This document shows positions 1 through 7,342 of a stretch of 64,000 nucleotides of DNA, piece after piece (positions within the stretch are counted from its first letter, which is position 1; each line of letters opens with the position of its first letter). Location: assembly GCA_965225625.1 (NCBI GenBank), contig CBDDBH010000031.1:124001-188000 (forward strand), in the 5' to 3' direction. The position numbers were made by a program, and so were the translations under genes. The notes under the pieces are model-generated. The model saw nothing but the letters and a program-made list of their open reading frames with translations, was not told the DNA's origin and ran no database searches. This stretch comes from CBDDBH01 sp965225625 (GTDB taxonomy: Bacteria; Pseudomonadota; Gammaproteobacteria; JADZEE01).

Positions 1-2
1 CG

Positions 3-1235
3 GCGGGCGGCGCTGAAATTCCGATAGACCAAATTGTCGCGATAGTCGACGAAGACGTGGTAATGCTCAGCGAGCTGGAACGTCAACGTGACCGCGTGCT
101 TAGCCAACTACGCCAACAGGGGACAGAGGTTCCGCCGCCCAGCGTCATTGAAAAGCAGATCCTTGAACGTCTCATATTGCAAAAACTCCAACTCCAGCTT
201 GCCGACCGTTCGGGTGTCGACGTAGACGAGGAAACTCTATCCAAGACCATTGCTGGGATCGCCGGCGATAATGGGCTTTCGATGGCCGAATTCCGCAAAA
301 TTCTCGAAGAGGATGGTTTCAGTTTTAGCCATTTCCGCGACGAAATCCGAGAAGAATTGACCATCTCACGCTTGCGCCAGCGAGAGGTCAACAATCGAGT
401 CCAAGTGTCAGATCGCGAAATAGATAATCAATTGTCGAACATTCATCAAGAAGGCGGCATGGAAAGCGAATACCGCATATTCCATATACTGGTCGCCACC
501 TCTGAAACTGCTGATCAGGACGAAGTAACCGACCGGCGCGATCGTGCGCGGGAGATACTGCAACGCGTTAATAGCGGAGAAGATTTCCAGGATGTAGCGA
601 TTTCCGTGTCTGACGGTCAGCAGGCATTGGACGGCGGAGACCTGGGCTGGCGCAAAGCCAGTCAATTGCCGACGCTGTTTATCAGTTTTGCTCTAACCGC
701 CCGCAAGGGCGACGTCAGCGATCCGATCCGCAGTCCCAGCGGGTTTCACATCATCAAGCTTGACGGAGCCCGTAGTGGCGAACAGGTCGTAGTCAAGCAG
801 ACTCAGGCGCGGCATATTTTGATCAAACCAAACGAATTGACTTCGACGGAAGACGCAAAGGTACGACTGGAGCAGCTTAAACTTCGTTTGGAAGGCGGCG
901 AGTCGTTTAGCGATTTGGCCCGCTCTCACTCCGACGACCGCGGGTCGGCGATGGAAGGCGGCGATCTTGGCTGGGTTAGTCCGGGAGATCTCGTTCCTGA
1001 TTTCGAGGAAGTGATGAATGAACTCGCTGTTGACGAGGTTAGTGAGCCATTTGAAACCCCGTTTGGATGGCACGTAGTGCAGGTTCTCGCGCGCCGCGAT
1101 TATGACGGGACCGAGGAAGTCCGGCGCGCCAAAGCGCGGGCCATAATTCGTAAGCGCAAAGGCGAAGAGGAATTACAGGCCTGGTTGAGGCGTTTGCGGG
1201 ACGAAGCTTACGTCGAATACCGGATCCCGCAATGA
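3..1235 (+). CDS. surA: Periplasmic peptidyl-prolyl isomerase / OMP chaperone SurA (5' end outside window)
   Basis: SurA escorts unfolded outer-membrane proteins through the periplasm. The reading frame is open to the window edge (codons for AGGAEIPIDQIVAIVDEDVV precede the first ATG at 57), so the signal peptide and true start lie upstream. Visible parts are the N-terminal chaperone domain (LSELERQRDRVLSQLR onward, up to about residue 130 counted from ATG 57) and two parvulin-type PpiC domains: the first contains FHILVATSE and GGDLGWRKASQLP, the second contains ARHILIKPNE and GGDLGWVSPGDLVP. The C-terminal segment ending YVEYRIPQ is the usual SurA tail. It lies 86 bp upstream of pdxA in the classical surA-pdxA-rsmA order; lptD would be expected just left of the window. 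Confidence 0.95.
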   Translation, partial: AGGAEIPIDQIVAIVDEDVVMLSELERQRDRVLSQLRQQGTEVPPPSVIEKQILERLILQKLQLQLADRSGVDVDEETLSKTIAGIAGDNGLSMAEFRKILEEDGFSFSHFRDEIREELTISRLRQREVNNRVQVSDREIDNQLSNIHQEGGMESEYRIFHILVATSETADQDEVTDRRDRAREILQRVNSGEDFQDVAISVSDGQQALDGGDLGWRKASQLPTLFISFALTARKGDVSDPIRSPSGFHIIKLDGARSGEQVVVKQTQARHILIKPNELTSTEDAKVRLEQLKLRLEGGESFSDLARSHSDDRGSAMEGGDLGWVSPGDLVPDFEEVMNELAVDEVSEPFETPFGWHVVQVLARRDYDGTEEVRRAKARAIIRKRKGEEELQAWLRRLRDEAYVEYRIPQ

Positions 1236-1264
1236 CGCCTACCGTCGCCCTGGCGCAACAAAGA

Positions 1265-1301
1265 TCCATTGGACCTTTGTGTGTTGCCGCTACAACCTTC
1301 A
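1265..1301 (+). repeat. Short dispersed repeat, copy 1 (surA-pdxA gap)
   Basis: This 37-nt stretch after surA resembles 3281-3319 downstream of rsmA. Both read TCCAyTGGrCC, then a T/G run, then CCGCTACA and CTTCA, with about 32 of 37 positions matching when two gaps are allowed. The flanks differ. It may be a small dispersed repeat; chance cannot be fully excluded for two diverged copies. Confidence 0.35.
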
Positions 1302-1321
1302 CGCACTATACGGGCTAGCCA

Positions 1322-2308
1322 ATGCATGGAACGCCGCGCATCGTTTTAACGGCTGGCGAACCTGCCGGTATCGGCCCGGATCTTATAGTTTCGCTTGCGC
1401 AGTCCCCGCTTAAGGCTGAATTGCTCACGGTATGCGATCCCCGTTTACTGCAGGAACGTGCGGCTCGTCTTGGACTAAATGTGGAACTGCAGCCATTCGA
1501 ACCAGAACGCAGCGCAAGCGCCAGTCCCGTTGGCGTAATCAAAATTGTTCCCAATCCGCTCGTGGAACAGACGCAATGCGGCACACTCAACAAGCGTAAC
1601 TCAGAGTTTGTGCTCAGTTGCTTACGCGCTGCAACCGGGCTGTGTATGGATGGGGTCGCAAACGGCTTGGTAACGGGCCCGGTTCACAAAGGCATCATTA
1701 ACGAGGCTGGCATTCAATTTACCGGGCATACAGAGCTACTGGCACAGTTAACCAATGTTGAGCAACCCGTAATGTTGCTGGTCGCTAATGATCTGCGCGT
1801 CGCGCTTGCGACCACCCACTTGCCGTTACAGGCAGTCCCAAAAGCGATTACGTCAACGTTATTAGAGCGCGTGATCCGCATACTCAATGACGGTTTGCGC
1901 CGCTGGTACAAGCTTAGCAAGCCGCGCATTCTGATCTGCGGCCTCAACCCGCACGCAGGAGAAGGTGGCTACCTCGGCCGGGAAGAGGTGGACGTCATCG
2001 CCCCGACAGTGGCTCGATTACAGTCCCAAGGATATGACCTGCAGGGACCCGTACCTGCTGATACCGCGTTTGTAGCAACTCGCTTGCAGGAGGTAGATGC
2101 GGTGCTCGCGATGTATCACGACCAGGGGCTGCCAGTACTCAAACATCACGGTTTCGGAAAGGCGGTGAACATTACGCTAGGGCTGCCGTTTATCCGAACG
2201 TCCGTGGACCACGGTACCGCGCTTGAATTAGCGGGCTCTGGAACAGCCGACGTTGGTAGTCTACGCGCCGCAGTTGACACGGCGTTGCGCATGGCAAACG
2301 AAGGCTGA
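1322..2308 (+). CDS. pdxA: 4-hydroxythreonine-4-phosphate dehydrogenase PdxA
   Basis: PdxA oxidises 4-phosphohydroxy-L-threonine in the DXP-dependent pyridoxal 5'-phosphate pathway; the product then condenses under PdxJ. The 328-residue length matches the family. Recognisable blocks are TAGEPAGIGPDL at the N-terminus, VTGPVHKGIINEAGIQFTGH (substrate and metal site), LNPHAGEGGYLGREE, and YHDQGLPVLKHHGFGKAVN with GLPFIRTSVDHGTALELAG near the C-terminus. The start ATG at 1322 gives the family N-terminus directly (MHGTPRIVLTAGEPAG). It sits between surA and rsmA as in E. coli, and its stop lies 43 bp before the preferred rsmA start. Confidence 0.97.
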   Translation: MHGTPRIVLTAGEPAGIGPDLIVSLAQSPLKAELLTVCDPRLLQERAARLGLNVELQPFEPERSASASPVGVIKIVPNPLVEQTQCGTLNKRNSEFVLSCLRAATGLCMDGVANGLVTGPVHKGIINEAGIQFTGHTELLAQLTNVEQPVMLLVANDLRVALATTHLPLQAVPKAITSTLLERVIRILNDGLRRWYKLSKPRILICGLNPHAGEGGYLGREEVDVIAPTVARLQSQGYDLQGPVPADTAFVATRLQEVDAVLAMYHDQGLPVLKHHGFGKAVNITLGLPFIRTSVDHGTALELAGSGTADVGSLRAAVDTALRMANEG

Positions 2309-2351
2309 CCGGACGTTCGCACAGTATCCTGAGAGATCAGCGGAGCAGCAC

Positions 2352-3113
2352 GTGAGCGCGCGTAAACGTCTTGGCCAACACTTCCTAGTCGCGCCTGCCA
2401 CGATAGCAGAAGTGGTCGCCGTGATTGCGCCACGGCGAGGGCAGACGGTGGTCGAGATCGGCCCAGGGCGCGGTGCTCTTACCGGACCGTTGCTCGATAT
2501 CCTCGGTTCTTTGGATGTTGTGGAGATTGACACCGATCTGGCCGCGCGATTAGAGCCCGCGTTTTACGGGCGCGGTGATCTGCGCGTGCACACGAGCGAT
2601 GCACTACGCTTCGATTTCGGTAAGCTTGCGGGTCACGGCGTACCTTTGCGCATAGTCGGAAATTTGCCATACAACATTTCTACCCCGTTACTTTTCCATT
2701 TACTGAGTCAAATCAGCGATATCAATGACATGGTATTCATGCTGCAAAAGGAGGTGGCTGAGCGGCTGACCGCGGCGCCAGGGTCAAAGTCCTACGGCAG
2801 ATTGTCGGTCATGCTTCAGTATCGTTGTCAGGCAAATTTAGAGTTCTTGGTCCCCGCTCATGCCTTTCAACCACCTCCCAAGGTTGAGTCCGCAGTGGTG
2901 AGTCTGCAGCCAAGTGATCGGGCTCGATATGCAACTGATGAACAACGCTTGGCAAGTTTGGTGACCAAAGCCTTCTCGCAGCGCCGTAAGACTTTGCGAA
3001 ATGCGCTTAAATCCGAATTTACCGAAACCGCGCTGATCGCGGCAGGCATCGAACCCCAGCGCCGTCCCGAAACACTCAGCGTCGACGATTTTGTCCGTCT
3101 GGCAAACAGCTAA
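2352..3113 (+). CDS. rsmA: 16S rRNA (adenine1518/1519-N6)-dimethyltransferase RsmA (KsgA)
   Basis: RsmA dimethylates two adjacent adenines in helix 45 of 16S rRNA, a late check on 30S assembly. The longer open frame begins at 2253 inside pdxA, but the family N-terminus (SARKRLGQHFL) begins at GTG 2352, preceded by GGAG at a good distance; I take that start, giving 253 residues. Rossmann SAM-binding signature VVEIGPGRGALT and catalytic NLPYNIS are present, and the C-terminal helical domain carries KAFSQRRKTLRNAL and ends in the typical RPETLSVDDFVRLAN. The gene-free stretch after it suggests the operon ends here, whereas E. coli continues into apaGH. Confidence 0.96.
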   Translation: MSARKRLGQHFLVAPATIAEVVAVIAPRRGQTVVEIGPGRGALTGPLLDILGSLDVVEIDTDLAARLEPAFYGRGDLRVHTSDALRFDFGKLAGHGVPLRIVGNLPYNISTPLLFHLLSQISDINDMVFMLQKEVAERLTAAPGSKSYGRLSVMLQYRCQANLEFLVPAHAFQPPPKVESAVVSLQPSDRARYATDEQRLASLVTKAFSQRRKTLRNALKSEFTETALIAAGIEPQRRPETLSVDDFVRLANS

Positions 3114-3280
3114 AATGTCTCAGCAAGGATCCAACCGCTCTCGTTCAAACACGCCTGAGTAATAGTTTGCAGTCCTCATCACTGCGACCGGCCCCTGCCG
3201 CACCCAGTCAGGCGCCATCCCTGCGCACTAACAGGTACCAGCCTTTACCATGCTGGCTCTGGCATTGCGCGGGATCACGG

Positions 3281-3319
3281 TCCACTGGGCCTTTTGTCTG
3301 TTTCCGCTACACCCCTTCA
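3281..3319 (+). repeat. Short dispersed repeat, copy 2
   Basis: Partner of 1265-1301 (see there). It lies in the gene-free stretch 3114-3645, just left of the DnaA-box cluster. A 75-codon open frame runs over it (3167-3394) but has no family resemblance and no ribosome-binding site, so I treat the stretch as noncoding. Confidence 0.35.
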
Positions 3320-3343
3320 ACAATTGAGGGCTGCGACCGTAGG

Positions 3344-3594
3344 TTACCCACAGAAACTGTGGATAAGGATGTGGATTTCCGTCTAGCAGTTTAGCCGATA
3401 CCTTGCGGGGGCTATCTTTGGGGCAATCGGCGAAAATTTAATCGATTTTATTAATGGCTATTAAATCAGTTAGTTAGATATATTTAGAATAAAATCGAGG
3501 TCCGAGGTAAAAATCACGCCTGCCGCGGTCCCTCCGCCTCAGACCCTGTGCATAAACCCGCCCGCAGTACTTCAATCCCATATATTGTGGATCC
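3344..3594. other. DnaA-box cluster with AT-rich stretch (origin-like or DnaA-titrating)
   Basis: Within the 532-bp gap between rsmA and aroE, TTACCCACA (3344-3352) faces a perfect reverse DnaA box TGTGGATAA (3358-3366), followed by TGTGGATTT (3370-3378). A strongly AT-rich run follows at about 3434-3495, then TGTGCATAA (3547-3555) and the weaker TGTGGATCC (3586-3594). Boxes flanking an AT-rich segment are the architecture of a bacterial replication origin, but no dnaA, dnaN, mnmG or parAB is nearby. The pair of facing boxes also forms an inverted repeat with a 3-nt centre. It could be an origin, a DnaA reservoir or chance clustering. Confidence 0.45.
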
Positions 3595-3645
3595 AAATCC
3601 AGGTGACGCAAGACCCAGATCGCGAAGCCACCGTCGTGCGTTTAC

Positions 3646-4488
3646 TCAGGCGCTGCGCGCATTGCGCAGGGACTCAATCACATCCCGCGTTACCGGTCTC
3701 ACACCGCGCCATAGACTAAATGCTTCGGCGGCCTGCTCGACCAGCATCCCAATTCCATCGACGACACGCTCGACTCCGTGGATTTGAGCCCAGCGCACAA
3801 ACGGTGTGGGTGCATCGGCATATACAAGATCGTAACACCAGGCGTTCGGGCGCAGGATTTCCGCCGAAAGAGGCAACATAGTGCCCGCAAGGCCGGCCGA
3901 CGTGGCATTTATGATCAGATCGTAGCTAGAATTTGTCGTTGCAGACATGCTACATGGACGAATTTCACCCAGATCCGCAAACCGCCGGGCTAGCGTCTCA
4001 GCTTTTGCTACTGTGCGATTGGCTATGCTCACCCGAGCAGGATGACGTGCGAGCAGCGGTTCCAGTATTCCGCACACTGCGCCGCCGGCACCCAGGATAA
4101 GTATCTCGGCATCGGTGAGGACACAGCCCAGATTGTCACAGAGATCCCGAATCAACCCCACGCCGTCGGTATTGTCGGCATACATCGAACCGTCGTGTCC
4201 GATACTAATCGTGTTGGCAGCACCTGCTCGCTTAGCACGCGGACTAAGGTCGTCCACCACCTTGGCTGCTTCTTCCTTGAAGGGAACGGTAACGTTTACG
4301 CCTCGACCACCCTGGTCGCGGAATTGTTGCAGTGAGTGCGCAAAGTCCCCCAGCGGCACCAGTAACGCCTCGTAGGAAAGTTGTTCGCCCGTCTGCACGG
4401 CAAACATCTGGTGAATTATCGGTGATTTGCTGTGGTCAACCGGGTTGCCCAGAACGGCGTATCGGTCTGCCGAATTTGCGCCGTTCAT
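3646..4488 (-). CDS. aroE: Shikimate dehydrogenase AroE
   Basis: AroE reduces 3-dehydroshikimate to shikimate with NADPH in aromatic amino-acid synthesis. The 280-residue product has the substrate-binding N-terminal domain (YAVLGNPVDHSKSPIIHQMF, then VNVTVPFKE with the catalytic lysine, then ADNTDGVGLI) and the NADP-binding domain with LILGAGGAVCGIL and SIANRTVAKAE. The C-terminal motif is DGIGMLVEQAAEAFSLWRG. In most AroE the glycine motif is GAGGAxxG with Ala/Arg next; here the order is GAGGAVCG. It is 73 bp downstream of the cNMP/rhodanese gene on the same strand, so the two may be co-transcribed. Confidence 0.96.
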   Translation of the reverse strand: MNGANSADRYAVLGNPVDHSKSPIIHQMFAVQTGEQLSYEALLVPLGDFAHSLQQFRDQGGRGVNVTVPFKEEAAKVVDDLSPRAKRAGAANTISIGHDGSMYADNTDGVGLIRDLCDNLGCVLTDAEILILGAGGAVCGILEPLLARHPARVSIANRTVAKAETLARRFADLGEIRPCSMSATTNSSYDLIINATSAGLAGTMLPLSAEILRPNAWCYDLVYADAPTPFVRWAQIHGVERVVDGIGMLVEQAAEAFSLWRGVRPVTRDVIESLRNARSA

Positions 4489-4561
4489 AAGGTTTCGGAG
4501 TCGCGTGAGGGTCCGAGCTTCGCTCCAAAGTTCTGTGCTGAACGGGTTGATCTGAGGTTCG

Positions 4562-5605
4562 CTAAGATTCCGTCGCGGGGACGCGCTCCATCAGTCCACC
4601 TTTCAATACGTAGGTTTCCAAACCACGCTCACTCATCAGAAAGGCCGCCGCCGAGCTGCGCCGGCCGGTATCGCAATAAACGATGTATGGTTTGTCAGGT
4701 TCCAATGCGTCTACTTTTAACCGCAACATAAACAATGGAATGTTGAGAGCGCCATCAATTCCCGACTCCTGGTGTTCATTCTCCAGTCGGACATCCAGCC
4801 AGATTGCCCCGTCCTTTGCTTTCTGTTCGCCGTCTTCGTAACTAATCCAGCTTAGCATCGGCTCCTTCAGCAAAGCATTAAAGTCCTCTTTGGCTAAACG
4901 CATCAACATGCCGTCGCTGGTCATGGTGATAGTTGCGTTGCGTTTCGCTTCGGACAACAGTGCTTCCTCGCCGAATGCATCGCCATCGTTAAATTTTGCC
5001 AGCGTAAGCTCGGAACCCGTCTTGGAGCTACGCGTTACCTTAGCTTTGCCGGTTTTGATGATGTAATAAAAATCGCCGTCGCCACCTTGCTTAATGACCA
5101 CCTCCCCGGTGCGAACGGGGACTTCCTGCATGCGCATGAACATGGCTTGGATGTTGGCCGGCGGAACTTGCAGAAAGGCCTGGGACTGTAATATACGCGT
5201 CATCCAATCGCTGCTGTCTTCTTCGTCGTCGACCGAAATGTCGCTCACCTCGATACCAGACAATTGATCCCAGGTCAGCATTATGTCGAGCAAATCGCTG
5301 TCGAATACGGCAAATTTAGCTGTCCGTTTGACCACAGCCGTTTGTAGACGAGGTTGATGGTTATCCAGCGGCTGTTTCGCGAGATCGGTGCCTCCCGTAA
5401 TCGAAGTAGTCCCTTTATCGGTGCTGAGTGTTATCTCTCCATCGAGCAGATAGATGGTTTTGCGGTCTACTTCACCCTGTTTGAACAAGGTCTTGCCCGC
5501 TGCCAACTCCTGGCTTTGTGCCTTGTCAGCCAGCTCCATGAATTTGTCCCCGTTCAATCCGCTAGGCGGTACCAGGGTTCTTAACAATGTCTTATCAACA
5601 GCCAT
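4562..5605 (-). CDS. Cyclic-nucleotide-binding and rhodanese fusion protein
   Basis: No specific name recognised. The 347-residue cytoplasmic protein has three parts. The first (about 15-125) is a degenerate cNMP-binding fold (LFKQGEVDRKTIYLLDGEITL). The second (about 140-255) is a well-conserved one (IKQGGDGDFYYIIKTGKAKV, DGDAFGEEALLSEAKRNATI). The third (about 265-345) is a rhodanese domain with active loop CDTGRRSS, whose cysteine could carry a persulfide. No DNA-binding helix-turn-helix is visible, so it is unlikely to be a CRP-type transcription factor. It resembles sensor-effector fusions in which nucleotide binding tunes a sulfurtransferase-like domain. Its substrate and ligand are unknown. 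Confidence 0.8.
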   Translation of the reverse strand: MAVDKTLLRTLVPPSGLNGDKFMELADKAQSQELAAGKTLFKQGEVDRKTIYLLDGEITLSTDKGTTSITGGTDLAKQPLDNHQPRLQTAVVKRTAKFAVFDSDLLDIMLTWDQLSGIEVSDISVDDEEDSSDWMTRILQSQAFLQVPPANIQAMFMRMQEVPVRTGEVVIKQGGDGDFYYIIKTGKAKVTRSSKTGSELTLAKFNDGDAFGEEALLSEAKRNATITMTSDGMLMRLAKEDFNALLKEPMLSWISYEDGEQKAKDGAIWLDVRLENEHQESGIDGALNIPLFMLRLKVDALEPDKPYIVYCDTGRRSSAAAFLMSERGLETYVLKGGLMERVPATES

Positions 5606-5878
5606 GCAATCTCGCCTTTTTCAACCATCCGATATTGTCGTCACCGGATCTAGTATTTTACGGGCTCCTTGAAGATTTTAACACTGGGCTGAATTCCGAG
5701 CACGAGTCCGGATGTCCCCTCGAAAATAGTCCACAGCACAGTGCAAACCCGGGCTTGGCGCCTCAGCCCACAATTTTGACACCGGAACTTTAATGTTCAC
5801 GACGGCACACTCCTATATCGGTCCATAGGGGCCAGACCTTTGCTACAATGTCGCCGCGAATGACAAATGGAGAAAATC

Positions 5879-6115
5879 ATGGCAGATCCGGTATGCGCTC
5901 AGAAGTCACCTTATAGCGTCGATTTGGAACCTGGGGATTATTGGTGGTGCTCGTGCGGCCAATCAGCAAATCAGCCGTTTTGTGATGGCTCCCATAAGGG
6001 TTCAGAGTTCACGCCCGAACAATTTACAGTCGCCGAAAAGAAGTCGTTTCACTTGTGCGGCTGCAAGCGCACGACCAACCAGCCAAACTGCGATGGCACG
6101 CACAACTCGATTTAA
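5879..6115 (+). CDS. CDGSH iron-sulfur domain protein
   Basis: A 78-residue protein with two CDGSH-type [2Fe-2S] binding motifs: CSCGQSANQPFCDGSH at about residues 23-38 and CGCKRTTNQPNCDGTH near the C-terminus. Each supplies three cysteines and one histidine ligand, so two clusters are predicted. Such tandem bacterial proteins are small soluble redox or Fe-S transfer factors; no pathway is known for this one. An in-frame ATG at 5867 exists, but GGAG at 5869-5872 fits the ATG at 5879, and MADPVCAQ is the better N-terminus. It is a single-gene unit convergent with glnK. Confidence 0.88.
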   Translation: MADPVCAQKSPYSVDLEPGDYWWCSCGQSANQPFCDGSHKGSEFTPEQFTVAEKKSFHLCGCKRTTNQPNCDGTHNSI

Positions 6116-6187
6116 GGCATGCCCGAGTTGCCAGCGGACTAGGACAATCCACGTAATCTCGCGCCTGACAAACGCATAATGCTAAAC

Positions 6188-6221
6188 GCATGCGTCGGCG
6201 ATAGCTCTCGCCGGCGCATGC
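6188..6221. terminator. Hairpin between convergent genes
   Basis: GCATGCGTCGGCGA (6188-6201) pairs with TCGCCGGCGCATGC (6208-6221) around a 6-nt loop, with one G-T pair. It lies between the convergent CDGSH and glnK genes. No clear T-run follows on either strand, so it may be a weak bidirectional terminator or an RNA-stabilising hairpin. Confidence 0.5.
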
Positions 6222-6248
6222 AGTTGTGAATTATTAGTAGATTTGGTG

Positions 6249-6587
6249 TTACAGCGCGTCAGCGCCGGTTTCTCCGGTGCGAATTCTCACGACGTGCTCA
6301 ATTTCGAATACAAAGATTTTGCCATCGCCAATAGAGTCAGTGTTGGCGGCTTTGCGCACTGCTTCGATAACCTCTTCTGATTGCTCGTCAGTGACCGCGA
6401 CCTCAAGTTTCACTTTCGGCAAAAAATCAACGACGTACTCAGCGCCTCGGTATAACTCTGTATGCCCTTTCTGGCGACCAAAGCCCTTGAGCTCCGTTAC
6501 GGTCATCCCTTGTACTCCAAGGTCTGACAGAGCTTCCCGAACGTCATCGAGCTTGAATGGTTTGATGATGGCTGTGACCAGTTTCAT
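6249..6587 (-). CDS. glnK: Nitrogen regulatory protein PII (GlnK/GlnB)
   Basis: PII proteins integrate 2-oxoglutarate, ATP/ADP and, through uridylylation, glutamine signals. The 112-residue product is full length. It carries the T-loop with the uridylylation tyrosine at residue 51 (RGAEYVVDFLPKVK), the B-loop SIGDGKIFVFEIEHVVRIRTGE, and the usual N-terminus MKLVTAIIKPFKLDDVREAL. The ATG is preceded by AAAGGAGGAG, a very strong ribosome-binding site. No amtB follows, unlike the usual glnK-amtB pair, but ubiK and comM next door match the pseudomonad glnK neighbourhood. A sigma-54 type element upstream supports nitrogen control and the GlnK rather than GlnB assignment. Confidence 0.93.
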   Translation of the reverse strand: MKLVTAIIKPFKLDDVREALSDLGVQGMTVTELKGFGRQKGHTELYRGAEYVVDFLPKVKLEVAVTDEQSEEVIEAVRKAANTDSIGDGKIFVFEIEHVVRIRTGETGADAL

Positions 6588-6717
6588 GCTCTCCTCCTTT
6601 GCTATAGCGATCCCCGCGGCAGCTTAGGCGCACCGCGCTACGCACGTAGGTGTATGGCATTGTGCCGGAAACGCGCACCGCCTGCACGACACATCTCGGG
6701 TCTATGAAGAATTTTGC

Positions 6718-6733
6718 AGCACATGGCGTGCCA
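6718..6733 (-). promoter_or_regulatory. Candidate sigma-54 (-24/-12) promoter of glnK
   Basis: Read on the minus strand, this is TGGCACG-CCAT-GTGCT. It matches the RpoN consensus TGGCACG-N4-TTGCW at all positions except the first T of the -12 element, with the GG and GC dinucleotides correctly 10 nt apart. It would start transcription near 6706, about 120 nt before the glnK ATG. The remainder of the 356-bp gap 6588-6943 shows no gene; a 76-codon open frame there looks random. Confidence 0.6.
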
Positions 6734-6763
6734 AGATCCCGTTTGCCATCAATCAGTATCGTT

Positions 6764-6780
6764 TGCACACGACCGGTGAT
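6764..6780 (-). promoter_or_regulatory. NtrC-like enhancer site
   Basis: TGCACA-CGACC-GGTGAT resembles the NtrC dyad TGCACC-N5-GGTGCA (5 of 6 and 4 of 6 in the half-sites). It is centred roughly 65 bp upstream of the start predicted from the sigma-54 element. A second perfect half-site TGCACC occurs at 6798-6803. The site is weak alone; its value comes from position next to an RpoN-type promoter. Confidence 0.4.
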
Positions 6781-6943
6781 TAGTGCGTGCGTTTGCCTGC
6801 ACCAATTGAGGACATACAGCAGCCACGACGCACTACGCCGGTGCGCACCATTACCGCGCGTTTACCGGCATCTAGTCTAGGTTCACGCATTCTTGCTAAG
6901 ATTGAAACACATTGGATATCAGGCGTTTCTAAATACCAGTCCC

Positions 6944-7237
6944 ATGAGCACAGAACCCGGGCAGAGTCGGCTCAACAAGCTGGACGACTTGGCAAAGCAA
7001 ATCCTTTCTGTCCTGCCGGCGGGCACTGAGCAGTTACGCGCCGATCTACATCGAAACGTTCGCGCTGTAATGACCAGCGCCCTAGCACGCATGGATTTGG
7101 TAACCCGCGATGAATTCGATGTCCAAGTCGAATTACTCGCTAGAACGCGAAAGAAGCTAGACAAACTCGAACAAGTAATTGAAACCATCGAGCGACAAGC
7201 AGACGGCACAACCAAACATCGCACCACCGAGGATTAA
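6944..7237 (+). CDS. ubiK: Ubiquinone biosynthesis accessory factor UbiK (YqiC family)
   Basis: UbiK assists the Ubi enzyme complex and binds UbiJ. The 97-residue product has an amphipathic N-terminal helix (RLNKLDDLAKQILSVLPAG) and the family block LARMDLVTRDEFDVQVELLARTRKKLDKLEQVI, ending in a coiled coil. The open frame extends up to 6893, but the ATG at 6944 (MSTEPGQS) gives family length. It precedes comM by about 105 bp in the same direction and is divergent from glnK. Confidence 0.88.
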   Translation: MSTEPGQSRLNKLDDLAKQILSVLPAGTEQLRADLHRNVRAVMTSALARMDLVTRDEFDVQVELLARTRKKLDKLEQVIETIERQADGTTKHRTTED

Positions 7238-7342
7238 GCTTACTGTTGTATGAAGGCGCATCGCGGTGTTGCGCGCGCGGCGCTTGGAGTACTACACTGA
7301 TTCGCAACTTGGCCAGGACGGCCATGACAAATAGAGGCAAGG

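Noticed and set aside
3167..3394. 75-codon open frame between rsmA and aroE
   Set aside because: No ribosome-binding site, proline/serine-rich random composition, and it runs over the DnaA boxes.
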